A DNA stretch of 8,587 bases from contig PMFP01000007.1 of the NCBI GenBank assembly GCA_003155175.1, positions 4,929-13,515 of the forward strand. Direction: 5' to 3'. This document shows, in pieces, positions 1 to 6,563 of this stretch. Position 1 is the stretch's first letter, and every line of letters begins with the position of its first letter. Source of the stretch: Vulcanimicrobiota bacterium (GTDB lineage: Bacteria > Vulcanimicrobiota > Vulcanimicrobiia > Vulcanimicrobiales > Vulcanimicrobiaceae). Below the pieces are notes generated by a model that was not told the origin of the DNA, ran no database searches, and was given only the letters and a program-made list of their open reading frames with translations. A program made the position numbers and the translations under genes.

Positions 1-13
1 AGCGTGGCGGGTC

Positions 14-47
14 AAGATGACAATGTGTCGGCCTCATCCTTCGACAG
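14..47. repeat. degenerate copy of a dispersed hairpin (REP-like) element
   Basis: GATGACA (16-22) is followed 21 bases later by TCCTTCGAC (37-45). The same two words recur at 7031-7060 with exactly the same 21-base offset, so both sites hold the same composite: the tail of one hairpin unit, a short spacer, then the head of the next. The intact unit has the general form TCATCCT-loop-AGGATGA, a known type of dispersed extragenic repeat in many high-GC bacterial genomes. Here the second unit is broken after position 47 and runs into the coding end of the neighbouring minus-strand gene, whose TGA stop (34-36) lies inside it. Confidence 0.55.
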
Positions 48-1197
48 ATGCGGCGGCGGCTTCTACGTCGGGGACGAACGTGCGGTCGAGCTCGGCGACT
101 GCGGCCGCTAGATTCTCGACGAGTTGCTGCCAGCGTTCCGCATCGCCGAGCGGGTAGGCTGCGAAGTCCTGCGCATTCCGCGTCACGGGCAGCGAGAGCA
201 CGGCGCTGAAGGACGGTCCGCGGACGATCTGCATCGCGGTGAGCTTGCGGCTCCACGTGCCGACGTCAATGCTGACTTCTACGTTTACGCCGTGCGGGCG
301 TTGGCGCGAGAGGGTGAACGTACCGGATTCGTACGTGACGGCGTAGCCGAGTGGCGCGAACGCCCGGACGATTGCGGGCTTCTTGGGGCCGGTATTCACG
401 CCGAGCGGCGTCGCGCTTCGAGCCTGGGTTGCGGGCGGAAGATCGTGCGGAAGATTCGCCTGCGCCGTAACCTCAGCGAGGCGATTCTTGAAGTCCGCCT
501 GGACCGCTTTGACCGCGGTTGCGACCCGCGTCTTTCCGGCGACGGCTTCTTGTGCGGCGGCCGGATCCATATCGGCGTAGAGTGCGTCTACGCGTTGGGT
601 TTTCTTGAGTTTTCCGCATGCGGCGATGATGCTTGACGCCACGTCCGATCCGCGCGCGAGCTTCGTCGTCGCGGGATCGTCGTCAATCGTTGCGACGGCG
701 GTCAGCGAGCGCTCGCGATGGCTGACCCACCACGAGTCGCCGATGAAGATGCCGGGAGTGCCGAACATGCCGGGACGAACGCTGACGTCCTTGCCGAACG
801 CCGGGCTGCGGAACGCAATCACCACGCGGTGGAACGGGAACGAGCGCGGAACGCCGTTCGCGATGGCGATAAGCGTTTCCATGGGGATCTCTTCGCCCGC
901 GGCCGGAGAGCCGGGGAGATTGGTCAGCGTGCGTGGCGGCGTCGCGGGCTTGACGGCTGCGATCAACGACTCGGTACCGGGCAGCGCGGGCGCCGCCGTC
1001 GCGAAGCGCGCGAGCTCGGGGTGGCGTTTGAGAACGCGCTCTACGCTCGACACTTTTCCGATCTGCGGATCGCTGAATGCGAAGCGTATGGCCGGCGTTT
1101 CCCCGGCCGCGAGGAACGCTGCGTGGACGCGCTCGACGAGCGCGCTCAGGGGTTCCTTGCGCGAAGTGACGATCTCCGTGACGAACGCGGTCGGCAT
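34..1197 (-). CDS. hypothetical protein, 387 aa, downstream of bluB
   Basis: I do not recognise this family. The ATG at 1197 is well supported: a perfect AAAGGAGG lies six bases upstream. The product appears soluble, with no signal peptide or hydrophobic helix long enough to span a membrane. Visible parts are an N-terminal third with alternating helical stretches (residues 15-70), a Pro/Ala-rich linker (about 84-104), a compact hydrophobic and aromatic block around 118-160 (SFPFHRVVIAFRSP, then GIFIGDSWWVSH), an Ala/Lys-rich helical stretch (200-250), and a beta-rich C-terminal block (275-345). It is read in the same direction as bluB with a 36-bp gap, so co-transcription is likely, but nothing in the protein ties it to cobalamin chemistry. 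The last codons (SVEG-stop) come from a dispersed repeat, so the original C-terminus may have been longer or different. Coding status is supported by the ribosome binding site, length and operon position. Confidence 0.8.
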   Translation of the reverse strand: MPTAFVTEIVTSRKEPLSALVERVHAAFLAAGETPAIRFAFSDPQIGKVSSVERVLKRHPELARFATAAPALPGTESLIAAVKPATPPRTLTNLPGSPAAGEEIPMETLIAIANGVPRSFPFHRVVIAFRSPAFGKDVSVRPGMFGTPGIFIGDSWWVSHRERSLTAVATIDDDPATTKLARGSDVASSIIAACGKLKKTQRVDALYADMDPAAAQEAVAGKTRVATAVKAVQADFKNRLAEVTAQANLPHDLPPATQARSATPLGVNTGPKKPAIVRAFAPLGYAVTYESGTFTLSRQRPHGVNVEVSIDVGTWSRKLTAMQIVRGPSFSAVLSLPVTRNAQDFAAYPLGDAERWQQLVENLAAAVAELDRTFVPDVEAAAASVEG

Positions 1198-1203
1198 AGC
1201 GAT

Positions 1204-1211
1204 CCTCCTTT
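1204..1211 (-). promoter_or_regulatory. strong Shine-Dalgarno of the 387-aa gene
   Basis: The minus strand reads AAAGGAGG, fully complementary to the anti-Shine-Dalgarno, followed by ATCGCT and the ATG at 1197. It is the strongest ribosome binding site in the window and fixes the start of the downstream gene. The neighbouring genes have weak sites or rely on overlap, so this gene is set up for independent, efficient initiation even if it shares a transcript with bluB. Confidence 0.85.
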
Positions 1212-1233
1212 AGCATGTGGTGGGGGGCGGATT

Positions 1234-1869
1234 TTAGCGGCGGAGGATTTGAGCGGCGGTTTCTTCTTGGGTTTCGAATTCGTGTTGGACTTCGGTGGGC
1301 TCATCGGCGGGGTAGCCGATGCAGAAGTAGCCGACGTAACGCCAGTCTTTGGGGACGTCGAGCGCTTGCGTGAGCGCGTCGGGTTCGAGCATGGAGATCC
1401 AGCCGACGCCGATGCCGTAGGCGTGCGCGTCGAGCCAGAGCGTGTTGACGGCCATCGCGGTTGCGACTTCGAGCATCGTGGGCGAAACTTCGGTCGTGGA
1501 GAGATCGCAGAACGCGGCCAGGTGAACGGGCGCTTCGCGCAGCGCGGCGAGTTCGAGGTGAAGCACCGTTCCGAGATCGGTGCGGACGTTGCGGGCCAGC
1601 GTGTCGATCGCCATGCGTTTGAACGAGGCGATGATCGCGCCGCGACGCACCGAGCTGTCCACGGTGACGAAACGCCAGGGTTGAATCAGGCCGACCGCGG
1701 GCGCGAGCGAGGCGGCTTGCACGAGGCGCTCCACGATGCCCTCGCCCAGCGGGTCGGGGCGGAAGCGGCGCACGTCGCGGCGCCAGGCGAAGAGGCTGTG
1801 AAGTTGCGCGCGGAAAGCGGCGTCGAAGGCCGGTTCGTTCGTTCGGCCGGTACGCGCCGGGTCGTTCAT
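1234..1869 (-). CDS. bluB: 5,6-dimethylbenzimidazole synthase (BluB)
   Basis: BluB is a nitroreductase-fold flavoprotein that uses O2 to cannibalise reduced FMN, producing 5,6-dimethylbenzimidazole, the lower ligand of vitamin B12. The 211-residue product shows the family blocks: RRDVRRFRPDPL at 30-41, APAVGLIQPWRFV at 57-68, LREAPVHLAAFCD at 110-122, NTLWLDAHAYGIGVGWISML at 142-161 and YVGYFCIGYP at 178-187. The Asp of RRD (D32) and the Ser of GVGWIS (S159) match the two residues known to matter in Sinorhizobium BluB (D32 and S167, recalled). The C-terminus ends in ILRR, as in many alpha-proteobacterial BluB proteins, though the usual GW before it is replaced by EFETQ. A longer reading frame runs upstream, but it lies inside panB; the ATG at 1869 overlaps the panB TGA (ATGA), gives a normal family length and is preferred. 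A generic nitroreductase is the alternative. A B12 pathway cannot be judged from this window. Confidence 0.86.
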   Translation of the reverse strand: MNDPARTGRTNEPAFDAAFRAQLHSLFAWRRDVRRFRPDPLGEGIVERLVQAASLAPAVGLIQPWRFVTVDSSVRRGAIIASFKRMAIDTLARNVRTDLGTVLHLELAALREAPVHLAAFCDLSTTEVSPTMLEVATAMAVNTLWLDAHAYGIGVGWISMLEPDALTQALDVPKDWRYVGYFCIGYPADEPTEVQHEFETQEETAAQILRR

Positions 1870-2702
1870 CCCGCGGGGAAGCGTTTTTCCCGGACGTCGC
1901 TTGCGTAGGCGCGCAAGGCTTCGGTGGCGGCTTGTCCGATCTCGCCGAAGCGCTTGGCGAAGCTGGGCGAATGCGGATACATGCCGAGCACGTCGTGCAG
2001 CACGAGCACTTGCGAGTCGCAATCGGTGCCCGCGCCGATGCCGATGGTAGGAATGGCAAGCATCGCGGTGATCTCGCTCGCGATGCCGGGATCCACGACT
2101 TCCAGGACGATCGCGTACGCGCCGGCGTTCTGCACGGCGCGCGCGTCGGCGAAGAGTTTCTCGCGGTTGGTCCGGACTTTATAGCCGGGGCCCAAGCTCG
2201 CGGTTTGCGGATTGACGCCGATGTGTCCGACGACCGGGATGCCGCTCGCGGCGATCGCGCGGATGCGGTCGGCTTCGTGCACGCCGCCTTCGAGTTTGAC
2301 CGATTGCGCGCCGCCCTCTTTGATGAGGCGGATCGCGCTGCGCAGCGCGTCCTCGTCGCTGACTTGGTACGAGCCGAAGGGCATGTCGGCGACGATGTGC
2401 GCGCGCGTGGTTCCGCGCACGACCGCTTGCGTGTGATGGAGCATTTGCTCGAGCGTGACCGGCGTGGTCTCGTCGTAGCCGAGGACGACGTTGCCCAAGC
2501 TGTCGCCGACCAGGATGTAATCGATGCCGGCCTCTTCGGCGAAGCGGCCGAACGCGGCGTCGTAGGCGGTGATCATCGGGAAGATGGCGTGGCCCTTGCG
2601 GCGGCGGATCGCGCCGGCCGTCACGCGCCGCACCGCCGTCCCCGCGGCGGGTTCGTACGGGCGCGCTTCCCCCGCCGCGGAGTTCGCCTGTTTGGTGGCC
2701 AT
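1866..2702 (-). CDS. panB: 3-methyl-2-oxobutanoate hydroxymethyltransferase (PanB)
   Basis: PanB transfers a hydroxymethyl group from 5,10-methylenetetrahydrofolate to alpha-ketoisovalerate, giving ketopantoate, the first committed step to pantothenate and coenzyme A. The 278-residue cytosolic product has the whole TIM-barrel signature: MITAYDAAFGRFAEEAGID (43-61), ILVGDSLGNVVLGYD (63-77), ADMPFGSY (105-112), VKLEGG (135-140), GHIGVNPQ (159-166) and IGIGAGTDCDSQVLVLHD (220-237). By comparison with the Escherichia coli enzyme, D67, D106 and E138 should bind Mg2+ and E201 should be the catalytic acid/base. The N-terminal ~25 residues before the barrel are non-conserved. Start at ATG 2702, 11 bp after the pepA stop; the upstream extension in the same frame lies within pepA and is unlikely. 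No good Shine-Dalgarno is seen, so translation probably depends on coupling to pepA. The stop overlaps the bluB start. No panC or panD is present here. Confidence 0.96.
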   Translation of the reverse strand: MATKQANSAAGEARPYEPAAGTAVRRVTAGAIRRRKGHAIFPMITAYDAAFGRFAEEAGIDYILVGDSLGNVVLGYDETTPVTLEQMLHHTQAVVRGTTRAHIVADMPFGSYQVSDEDALRSAIRLIKEGGAQSVKLEGGVHEADRIRAIAASGIPVVGHIGVNPQTASLGPGYKVRTNREKLFADARAVQNAGAYAIVLEVVDPGIASEITAMLAIPTIGIGAGTDCDSQVLVLHDVLGMYPHSPSFAKRFGEIGQAATEALRAYASDVREKRFPAG

Positions 2703-2713
2703 GACGCCGGGCG

Positions 2714-4240
2714 TTATTTCGCGGCCGCGACGCCGTTGGGATGCGCGGCCGGCGCGCCGGCCAGCGCTTCGGTGAAGGCAACCAACGCGCGCACCGGCGT
2801 GCCGGTCGGGCCTTTGGCTTGCCATGCCGATTCCGATTCGAGGTACGCCGTGCCGGCGACGTCGAGATGGATCCAGGGCGTTGCGTCGTCAACGAACGCG
2901 CTCAGGAAGGCGGCGGCGGTGAGCGTTCCGGCCGCGCGGCCGCCGGTGTTCTTGAGGTCGGCGATGTCGCTCTTCATTTGCTTGCCGTAGTCTTCGAAGA
3001 GCGGCATGTGCCAGTAGCGTTCGCCGCTGTGTTTGACGGCGGCGAGGAACTGCTCGAGGAAAGCGTCGTTGTTGCCGACGGCAGCCGTCGCGGCGTGGCC
3101 GAGCGCGATCACGCACGCGCCGGTGAGCGTCGCGGTGTCCACGATCTTCGTCGCGCCGAGTTTCTTGGCATAGCAGAGGCCGTCGGCGAGAATGAGGCGG
3201 CCTTCGGCGTCGGTGTTGATGATTTCGATCGTCTTGCCGTTCATCGCCTTGACGATGTCGCCGGGCTTGGTCGCTTTTCCGCCCGGCATGTTTTCGGTCG
3301 CGGGGACGATGCCGACGACGTTGATTTTGGGTTTGAGTTTCGCGATCGCACCCATGGCCGCGATGACGCCGGCGCCGCCGGACATGTCGTACTTCATCTC
3401 TTCCATGCGCTCGGGCGGCTTGAGCGAGATGCCGCCGGTGTCGAACGTGATTCCCTTGCCCACGAGCGCGAGCAGTTCTTTGCTCGCCGGATCGCCCTTG
3501 TAGGTGAGCACGATGAATTTGGGCGGCTGCGCGCTGCCGGCCGCAACGGAGAGGAACGAGCCCATGCCTTCCGCGCGGGCGCGCGCTTCGTCGAGCACGT
3601 CGATCTCAAGGCCCGTCTCTTTGGCGACCTTGGCGGCTTCGGCGGCAAGATGCGTCGGCGTCATGTCGGAAGCCGGCGTGATCGCCATGCGGCGCGCGAA
3701 GTTGACGGCTTCGCCGAGGACGAGGCCGCGCCTCAGGCCCTGCTCGAGTTCGGCGGCGTCGAGGTTGCCCGCCAGAATCACCGCCTCTTTCACGACCGAC
3801 GGTTTCTCGGGTTTGCCTTGATAGATGTGTGTCTCGAAGGTTCCCGCCTGCGCGCCTTCGGCGACGAAGGAGGCCGACTCGGCTTCGGCGCCTTTGGCCT
3901 GCTCCGGCAGCGCGAACGCGATCTCGCTCACGTTGCGGCGCGACAGGTAGCGCACCGCAGCGCCGGCGTAGCGCGCGAGCATGCCCGGCTCGTAGTTCTT
4001 GCGTTCGCCCAGGCCCACGACTAGGACGCGCGAGAACGGTTTGCCTTTGGCGTGAACCAGCGCGAGTTCGTAGGGCTTGCCTTTGATCTCGCCCGAATCG
4101 AGCACGTCGGCGATGGCGCCGTCCAACAGGTGGTTGACGTCCGCCGCGGCTCCGGCCAGGGCTTCGCCCGAGAAGACCGGAACGACGAGAGCTCCCGTGC
4201 CGACAGCGACCGGTGTATCGTGAACGATACGGACTTGCAT
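2714..4240 (-). CDS. pepA: leucyl aminopeptidase, M17 family (PepA)
   Basis: This cytosolic two-metal aminopeptidase removes N-terminal residues from peptides. The 508-residue length is typical, with an N-terminal macro-like domain (about 1-160) and a C-terminal catalytic domain (about 170-500). The catalytic residues are all present with the exact spacing of the Escherichia coli enzyme: K262 and D267 in GKGITFDTGG, K274 in ISLKP, D285 in MKYDMSGGA, and D344, E346 and R348 in the M17 signature NTDAEGR. The late motif NTGGRAAGTLTAAAFLSAFV (431-450) is also intact. The ATG at 4240 has AAAGG six bases upstream, which supports the start. It is the first gene of the minus-strand run (pepA, panB, bluB, unknown) and is divergent from purM. 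Some PepA proteins also bind DNA as regulators or recombination cofactors, but nothing here shows that. A perfect 16-bp dyad lies in its codons 4-9. Confidence 0.97.
   Translation of the reverse strand: MQVRIVHDTPVAVGTGALVVPVFSGEALAGAAADVNHLLDGAIADVLDSGEIKGKPYELALVHAKGKPFSRVLVVGLGERKNYEPGMLARYAGAAVRYLSRRNVSEIAFALPEQAKGAEAESASFVAEGAQAGTFETHIYQGKPEKPSVVKEAVILAGNLDAAELEQGLRRGLVLGEAVNFARRMAITPASDMTPTHLAAEAAKVAKETGLEIDVLDEARARAEGMGSFLSVAAGSAQPPKFIVLTYKGDPASKELLALVGKGITFDTGGISLKPPERMEEMKYDMSGGAGVIAAMGAIAKLKPKINVVGIVPATENMPGGKATKPGDIVKAMNGKTIEIINTDAEGRLILADGLCYAKKLGATKIVDTATLTGACVIALGHAATAAVGNNDAFLEQFLAAVKHSGERYWHMPLFEDYGKQMKSDIADLKNTGGRAAGTLTAAAFLSAFVDDATPWIHLDVAGTAYLESESAWQAKGPTGTPVRALVAFTEALAGAPAAHPNGVAAAK
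4215..4230. repeat. perfect 16-bp dyad inside the 5' end of pepA
   Basis: GTATCGT (4215-4221) and ACGATAC (4224-4230) are perfect reverse complements separated by GA. The dyad starts 10 bases inside the pepA start codon and is visibly more AT-rich than its surroundings. It could be an operator for a dimeric regulator acting on pepA or on the divergent purM promoter region, or a hairpin in the pepA messenger near the ribosome landing site. A 7-bp dyad of this kind can also occur by chance in a few percent of 100-bp stretches. Confidence 0.4.
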
Positions 4241-4341
4241 GGTGAACCTTTCAGGTGGGTGAAGACTACGCCGAGTATGAAGGCGATGTGTAGTGCTGGT
4301 GTTCCTTCGCGGTGCCGTTTCGGCCCTGCGCCGGGCCTCGA
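4241..4341. promoter_or_regulatory. divergent pepA/purM intergenic region
   Basis: This ~100-bp gap must hold the promoters for both the minus-strand pepA run and the plus-strand purM operon. On the minus strand AAAGG (4247-4251) is the pepA ribosome binding site, and CATACT near 4267-4272 is a weak -10 candidate. On the plus strand I see no convincing promoter pair. A stem GGCCC (4322-4326) / GGGCC (4333-4337) with loop TGCGCC lies directly before the purM ATG and can extend by TTC/GAA across a two-base bulge to include the A of the start codon. I see no purine riboswitch. Confidence 0.4.
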
Positions 4342-5382
4342 ATGAGAGAGGAAAGTCCCAACGGGGACGCCTACGCGCGCGCCGGCGTCGATATCTCGGC
4401 CGGGAACCAGGCCGTCGCGCGCTATAAAGACGTTATCGGCACGTGGCGCCATCCGGACCAGATGGACGCCATCGGCGGCTTCGGCGGCCTGTTCAAGCTC
4501 CCGGGCTCGGACGGCAAGCGAGCCCTGGTCGCGTCGGCGGACGGCGTCGGCACCAAGATCCTGATCGCGGCGGAGCTGGGGCGGTACGACGGGGTCGGGC
4601 GCGATCTGGTCAACCACTGCGTGAACGACATTCTGGTCGTGAACGCCTCGCCGATGTTCTTCCTGGATTACTTTGCGGTCGGCAAGCTGGACCCGGACGT
4701 CGCGGCGCAGGTCGTCGCGGGATGCGCGCGCGCGTGCCGTGCGCACGACTGCGCGCTGCTGGGCGGCGAGACCGCAGAGATGCCGGGCCTGTACGCGCCT
4801 GGGCATTTCGATTTGGCGGGGACGATCGTCGGGATCGTGGAGACGGCCGACGTGCCCGATCCGAATTCCGTCGAAGCCGGCGACGCGATCGTCGGGCTTC
4901 CGTCGGTGGGCCTGCACACGAACGGCTATTCGCTGGCGCGCGCGCTGATCGCGCGCGAGGAGTGGGAGCATTCGTTCGACGACGGCATAACGTTTGCCGA
5001 CGCGCTGCTGGCCGAACATCCGTCGTACTATCGCGCCGTGCGCGCGATCCAACGCGCGGCGCGCGTGAAGACGATGGCGCACATCACCGGCGGCGGATTG
5101 CTCGAGAACGTGCCGCGCACGCTGCCGCCGGGCATGAAGGCGATCTTCGAACAGACGCGCTGGAGCGTGCCGCCGATCATGCGCGTGCTGGTCGAGCGCG
5201 GAAAACTTTCGCCCGAAGAGCGCTACCGCACGCTCAACATGGGCATCGGCTATACGCTGGTCGTTCCGACGGCGGATGCGGCCAAGGCGCTCGAAGCGGC
5301 TCCCGGCGCGCGCGTCGTTGGTTGGATCGAACGCCGCGACGGAGACGAGCCGCAAGTCGTCGTGCATCCCGCGCGCGACTAA
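4342..5382 (+). CDS. purM: phosphoribosylformylglycinamidine cyclo-ligase (PurM, AIR synthetase)
   Basis: PurM closes the imidazole ring in the fifth step of purine synthesis, converting FGAM and ATP to AIR. The 346-residue product matches the usual length of about 345. The PurM-fold motifs run in order: YARAGVDISAGN (11-22), ASADGVGTKI (64-73), VNDILV (94-99), the SPMFFLDYFA region (103-112), GGETAEMPG (141-149), GLPSVGLHTNGYSLAR (185-200), HITGGGLLENVPR (247-259) and NMGIGY (299-304). The ATG at 4342 starts 10 residues before the conserved Tyr, as in relatives. An in-frame GTG at 4312 would add ten Pro/Arg-rich residues and has no ribosome binding site. A Shine-Dalgarno is weak for both, and a GC hairpin abuts the ATG. 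It is followed after 11 bp by the GNAT-PurN gene, so the two purine enzymes are almost certainly co-expressed. The long reading frames overlapping it in other phases are GC-driven shadows. Confidence 0.96.
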   Translation: MREESPNGDAYARAGVDISAGNQAVARYKDVIGTWRHPDQMDAIGGFGGLFKLPGSDGKRALVASADGVGTKILIAAELGRYDGVGRDLVNHCVNDILVVNASPMFFLDYFAVGKLDPDVAAQVVAGCARACRAHDCALLGGETAEMPGLYAPGHFDLAGTIVGIVETADVPDPNSVEAGDAIVGLPSVGLHTNGYSLARALIAREEWEHSFDDGITFADALLAEHPSYYRAVRAIQRAARVKTMAHITGGGLLENVPRTLPPGMKAIFEQTRWSVPPIMRVLVERGKLSPEERYRTLNMGIGYTLVVPTADAAKALEAAPGARVVGWIERRDGDEPQVVVHPARD

Positions 5383-5393
5383 GGGCGGCCGGC

Positions 5394-6563
5394 GTGCGCG
5401 ATCTCGTCAATCTCGTGGTCGATCTCGACGGCGAACGGTTTTCGCCGTCGTCTGCGTTTGCCGCGCGGGAGACGTTGTCGCAGGCGGGGTTTGCGCTGGA
5501 GGAGCGGCGGTCGGCGGACGATACGACGCTTGCGTGGATTGACGCGGCGTTCGGCGGGTGGTGGAGCTCGGAAGCGTATGCGTCGCAGAACCTCATCGCG
5601 CGGCGCGGCGGCGTGCCGGCGGGATTTGCGTCGTTCGATCCGCAGGGGTTGGACTTTGCGTGGCTGCGCGGTGGTCGGGTCGAGCCGGGTACGGGCGTGT
5701 TTGGGCCGTTCGGGGTTGCGGCGGAGGAGCGTGGGGGCGTGCTCGGGGCGGCGCTGTTGACGCTCGGGCTTGCGTCGCTGCGCGAGCGCGGGTTTGCGCG
5801 CGCGGTGATTCCGGCGGTGGGCGACGAGGCGTTGGTTCGATATTATGCCGAGCATGCGGGGGCGCGGGCGGGCGCGACGTTTTCCGCAGCACCGTTCCTG
5901 GAACGGCGGGCGCGCGCGGTGCTGATGGCGTCGGGGAGCGGTTCGAATTTACAGGCGGTGCTCGACGGTTGCGCTGCAGGTGCGCTGCCGCTCGAAGTGG
6001 CTTCGGTCGTGTGCAACAATCCGCGGGCGTATGCGATCGAACGCGCACGGTCGGCGGGCGTTTCGCGCGTACACGTGATGCCGTGGCAGCGCAAGGCGGG
6101 CGAGACGCGCGACGCGTACGATGCGCGTTTGCTGGAGACCGTCGCCGGCGAGCGGCCCGACATCGTGCTCCTGCTGGGCTGGATGCATTTGCTCGACGCG
6201 CGGTTCGTGGACGCGATGCCGGCGCTGCTCAACGTGCATCCCGCGTTCTTGCCGCTCGATCCGGAGCGCGACGACGTCGGGATGCCCGACGGGATGGTGA
6301 TTCCGGCGTTTCGCGGGCCGTATGCGGTGCGCGACGCGCTGGCGGCGGGAAGCCGCTGGGCCGGGGCAAGCGTGCATCACGTAACGGCGAAGACCGACCG
6401 CGGCGGCGTGCTGGTGCGCGCGCCGCTTGCGATTGAAGAAGGGGAGAGCGAGGAGGACGTGCTGACGCGACTGCATCCGGTCGAACACGCGCTGGTGGCG
6501 CGCGCGATTTGGCGCTGGACGTTCGAGCGTCCGGGGCGGCCCGAAACGGCGGCGGCATCGTGA
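5394..6563 (+). CDS. purN: GNAT-like domain fused to phosphoribosylglycinamide formyltransferase (PurN)
   Basis: This 389-residue protein has two parts. Residues ~172-380 are PurN, which transfers a formyl group from 10-formyltetrahydrofolate to GAR in the third purine step. Visible blocks are AVLMASGSGSNLQAVLDG (175-192), VVCNNPRAYAIERARSAGV (205-223), LLLGWMHLLDARFV (259-272), LLNVHPAFLP (278-287) and SVHHVTAKTDRGG (326-338). The catalytic trio is N280, H282 and D335, with H328 in the position of E. coli H137. About 17 extra residues (~288-305) follow HPAFLP compared with E. coli PurN. Residues 1-170 resemble an acetyltransferase of the GNAT fold: FGVAAEERGGVLGAALL (106-122), then a helix and RYYAEHAGA (149-157). 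The acetyl-CoA loop is imperfect (RGGVLG against the usual R-x-x-G-x-G/A). Stand-alone PurN is usually ~190-220 aa. The GTG at 5394 has AAGGG upstream, lies 11 bp after purM, and avoids overlap; the frame stays open far upstream inside purM, but that part is not protein-like. Confidence 0.9.
   Translation: MRDLVNLVVDLDGERFSPSSAFAARETLSQAGFALEERRSADDTTLAWIDAAFGGWWSSEAYASQNLIARRGGVPAGFASFDPQGLDFAWLRGGRVEPGTGVFGPFGVAAEERGGVLGAALLTLGLASLRERGFARAVIPAVGDEALVRYYAEHAGARAGATFSAAPFLERRARAVLMASGSGSNLQAVLDGCAAGALPLEVASVVCNNPRAYAIERARSAGVSRVHVMPWQRKAGETRDAYDARLLETVAGERPDIVLLLGWMHLLDARFVDAMPALLNVHPAFLPLDPERDDVGMPDGMVIPAFRGPYAVRDALAAGSRWAGASVHHVTAKTDRGGVLVRAPLAIEEGESEEDVLTRLHPVEHALVARAIWRWTFERPGRPETAAAS

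Noticed and set aside
718..1908. A 396-codon plus-strand frame opposite bluB and the 387-aa gene.
   Set aside because: Composition is Arg/Gly/Glu-rich and it lies across two minus-strand genes plus their spacer, one of them clearly BluB with conserved motifs.
1870..2022. A 51-codon upstream extension of bluB.
   Set aside because: It lies wholly within panB, is Arg-rich and would make BluB longer than its family; the ATGA overlap start is more economical.
2747..2762. A perfect 16-bp palindrome GGCCGGCGCGCCGGCC near the 3' end of pepA.
   Set aside because: It is pure G/C within an Ala/Gly/Pro-coding stretch of a GC-rich genome, where such palindromes are expected, and it has no T-tract to act as a terminator.
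4346..4368. GAGAGGAAAGTCCC resembles the GAGGAAAGTCC block of RNase P RNA.
   Set aside because: It lies in the first codons of purM and none of the other RNase P blocks follow; the genuine rnpB is at 8471.
4021..5367. A 448-codon minus-strand frame antisense to purM.
   Set aside because: It covers a well-supported purM and the 5' end of pepA, has Arg/His-rich composition and no family similarity; it is a shadow frame.
4443..5393. The purN frame stays open for about 950 bases upstream inside purM.
   Set aside because: The translation is Arg/Gly/Ala-rich low-complexity text without protein motifs, and purM is strongly supported in the other frame. GC bias explains it.
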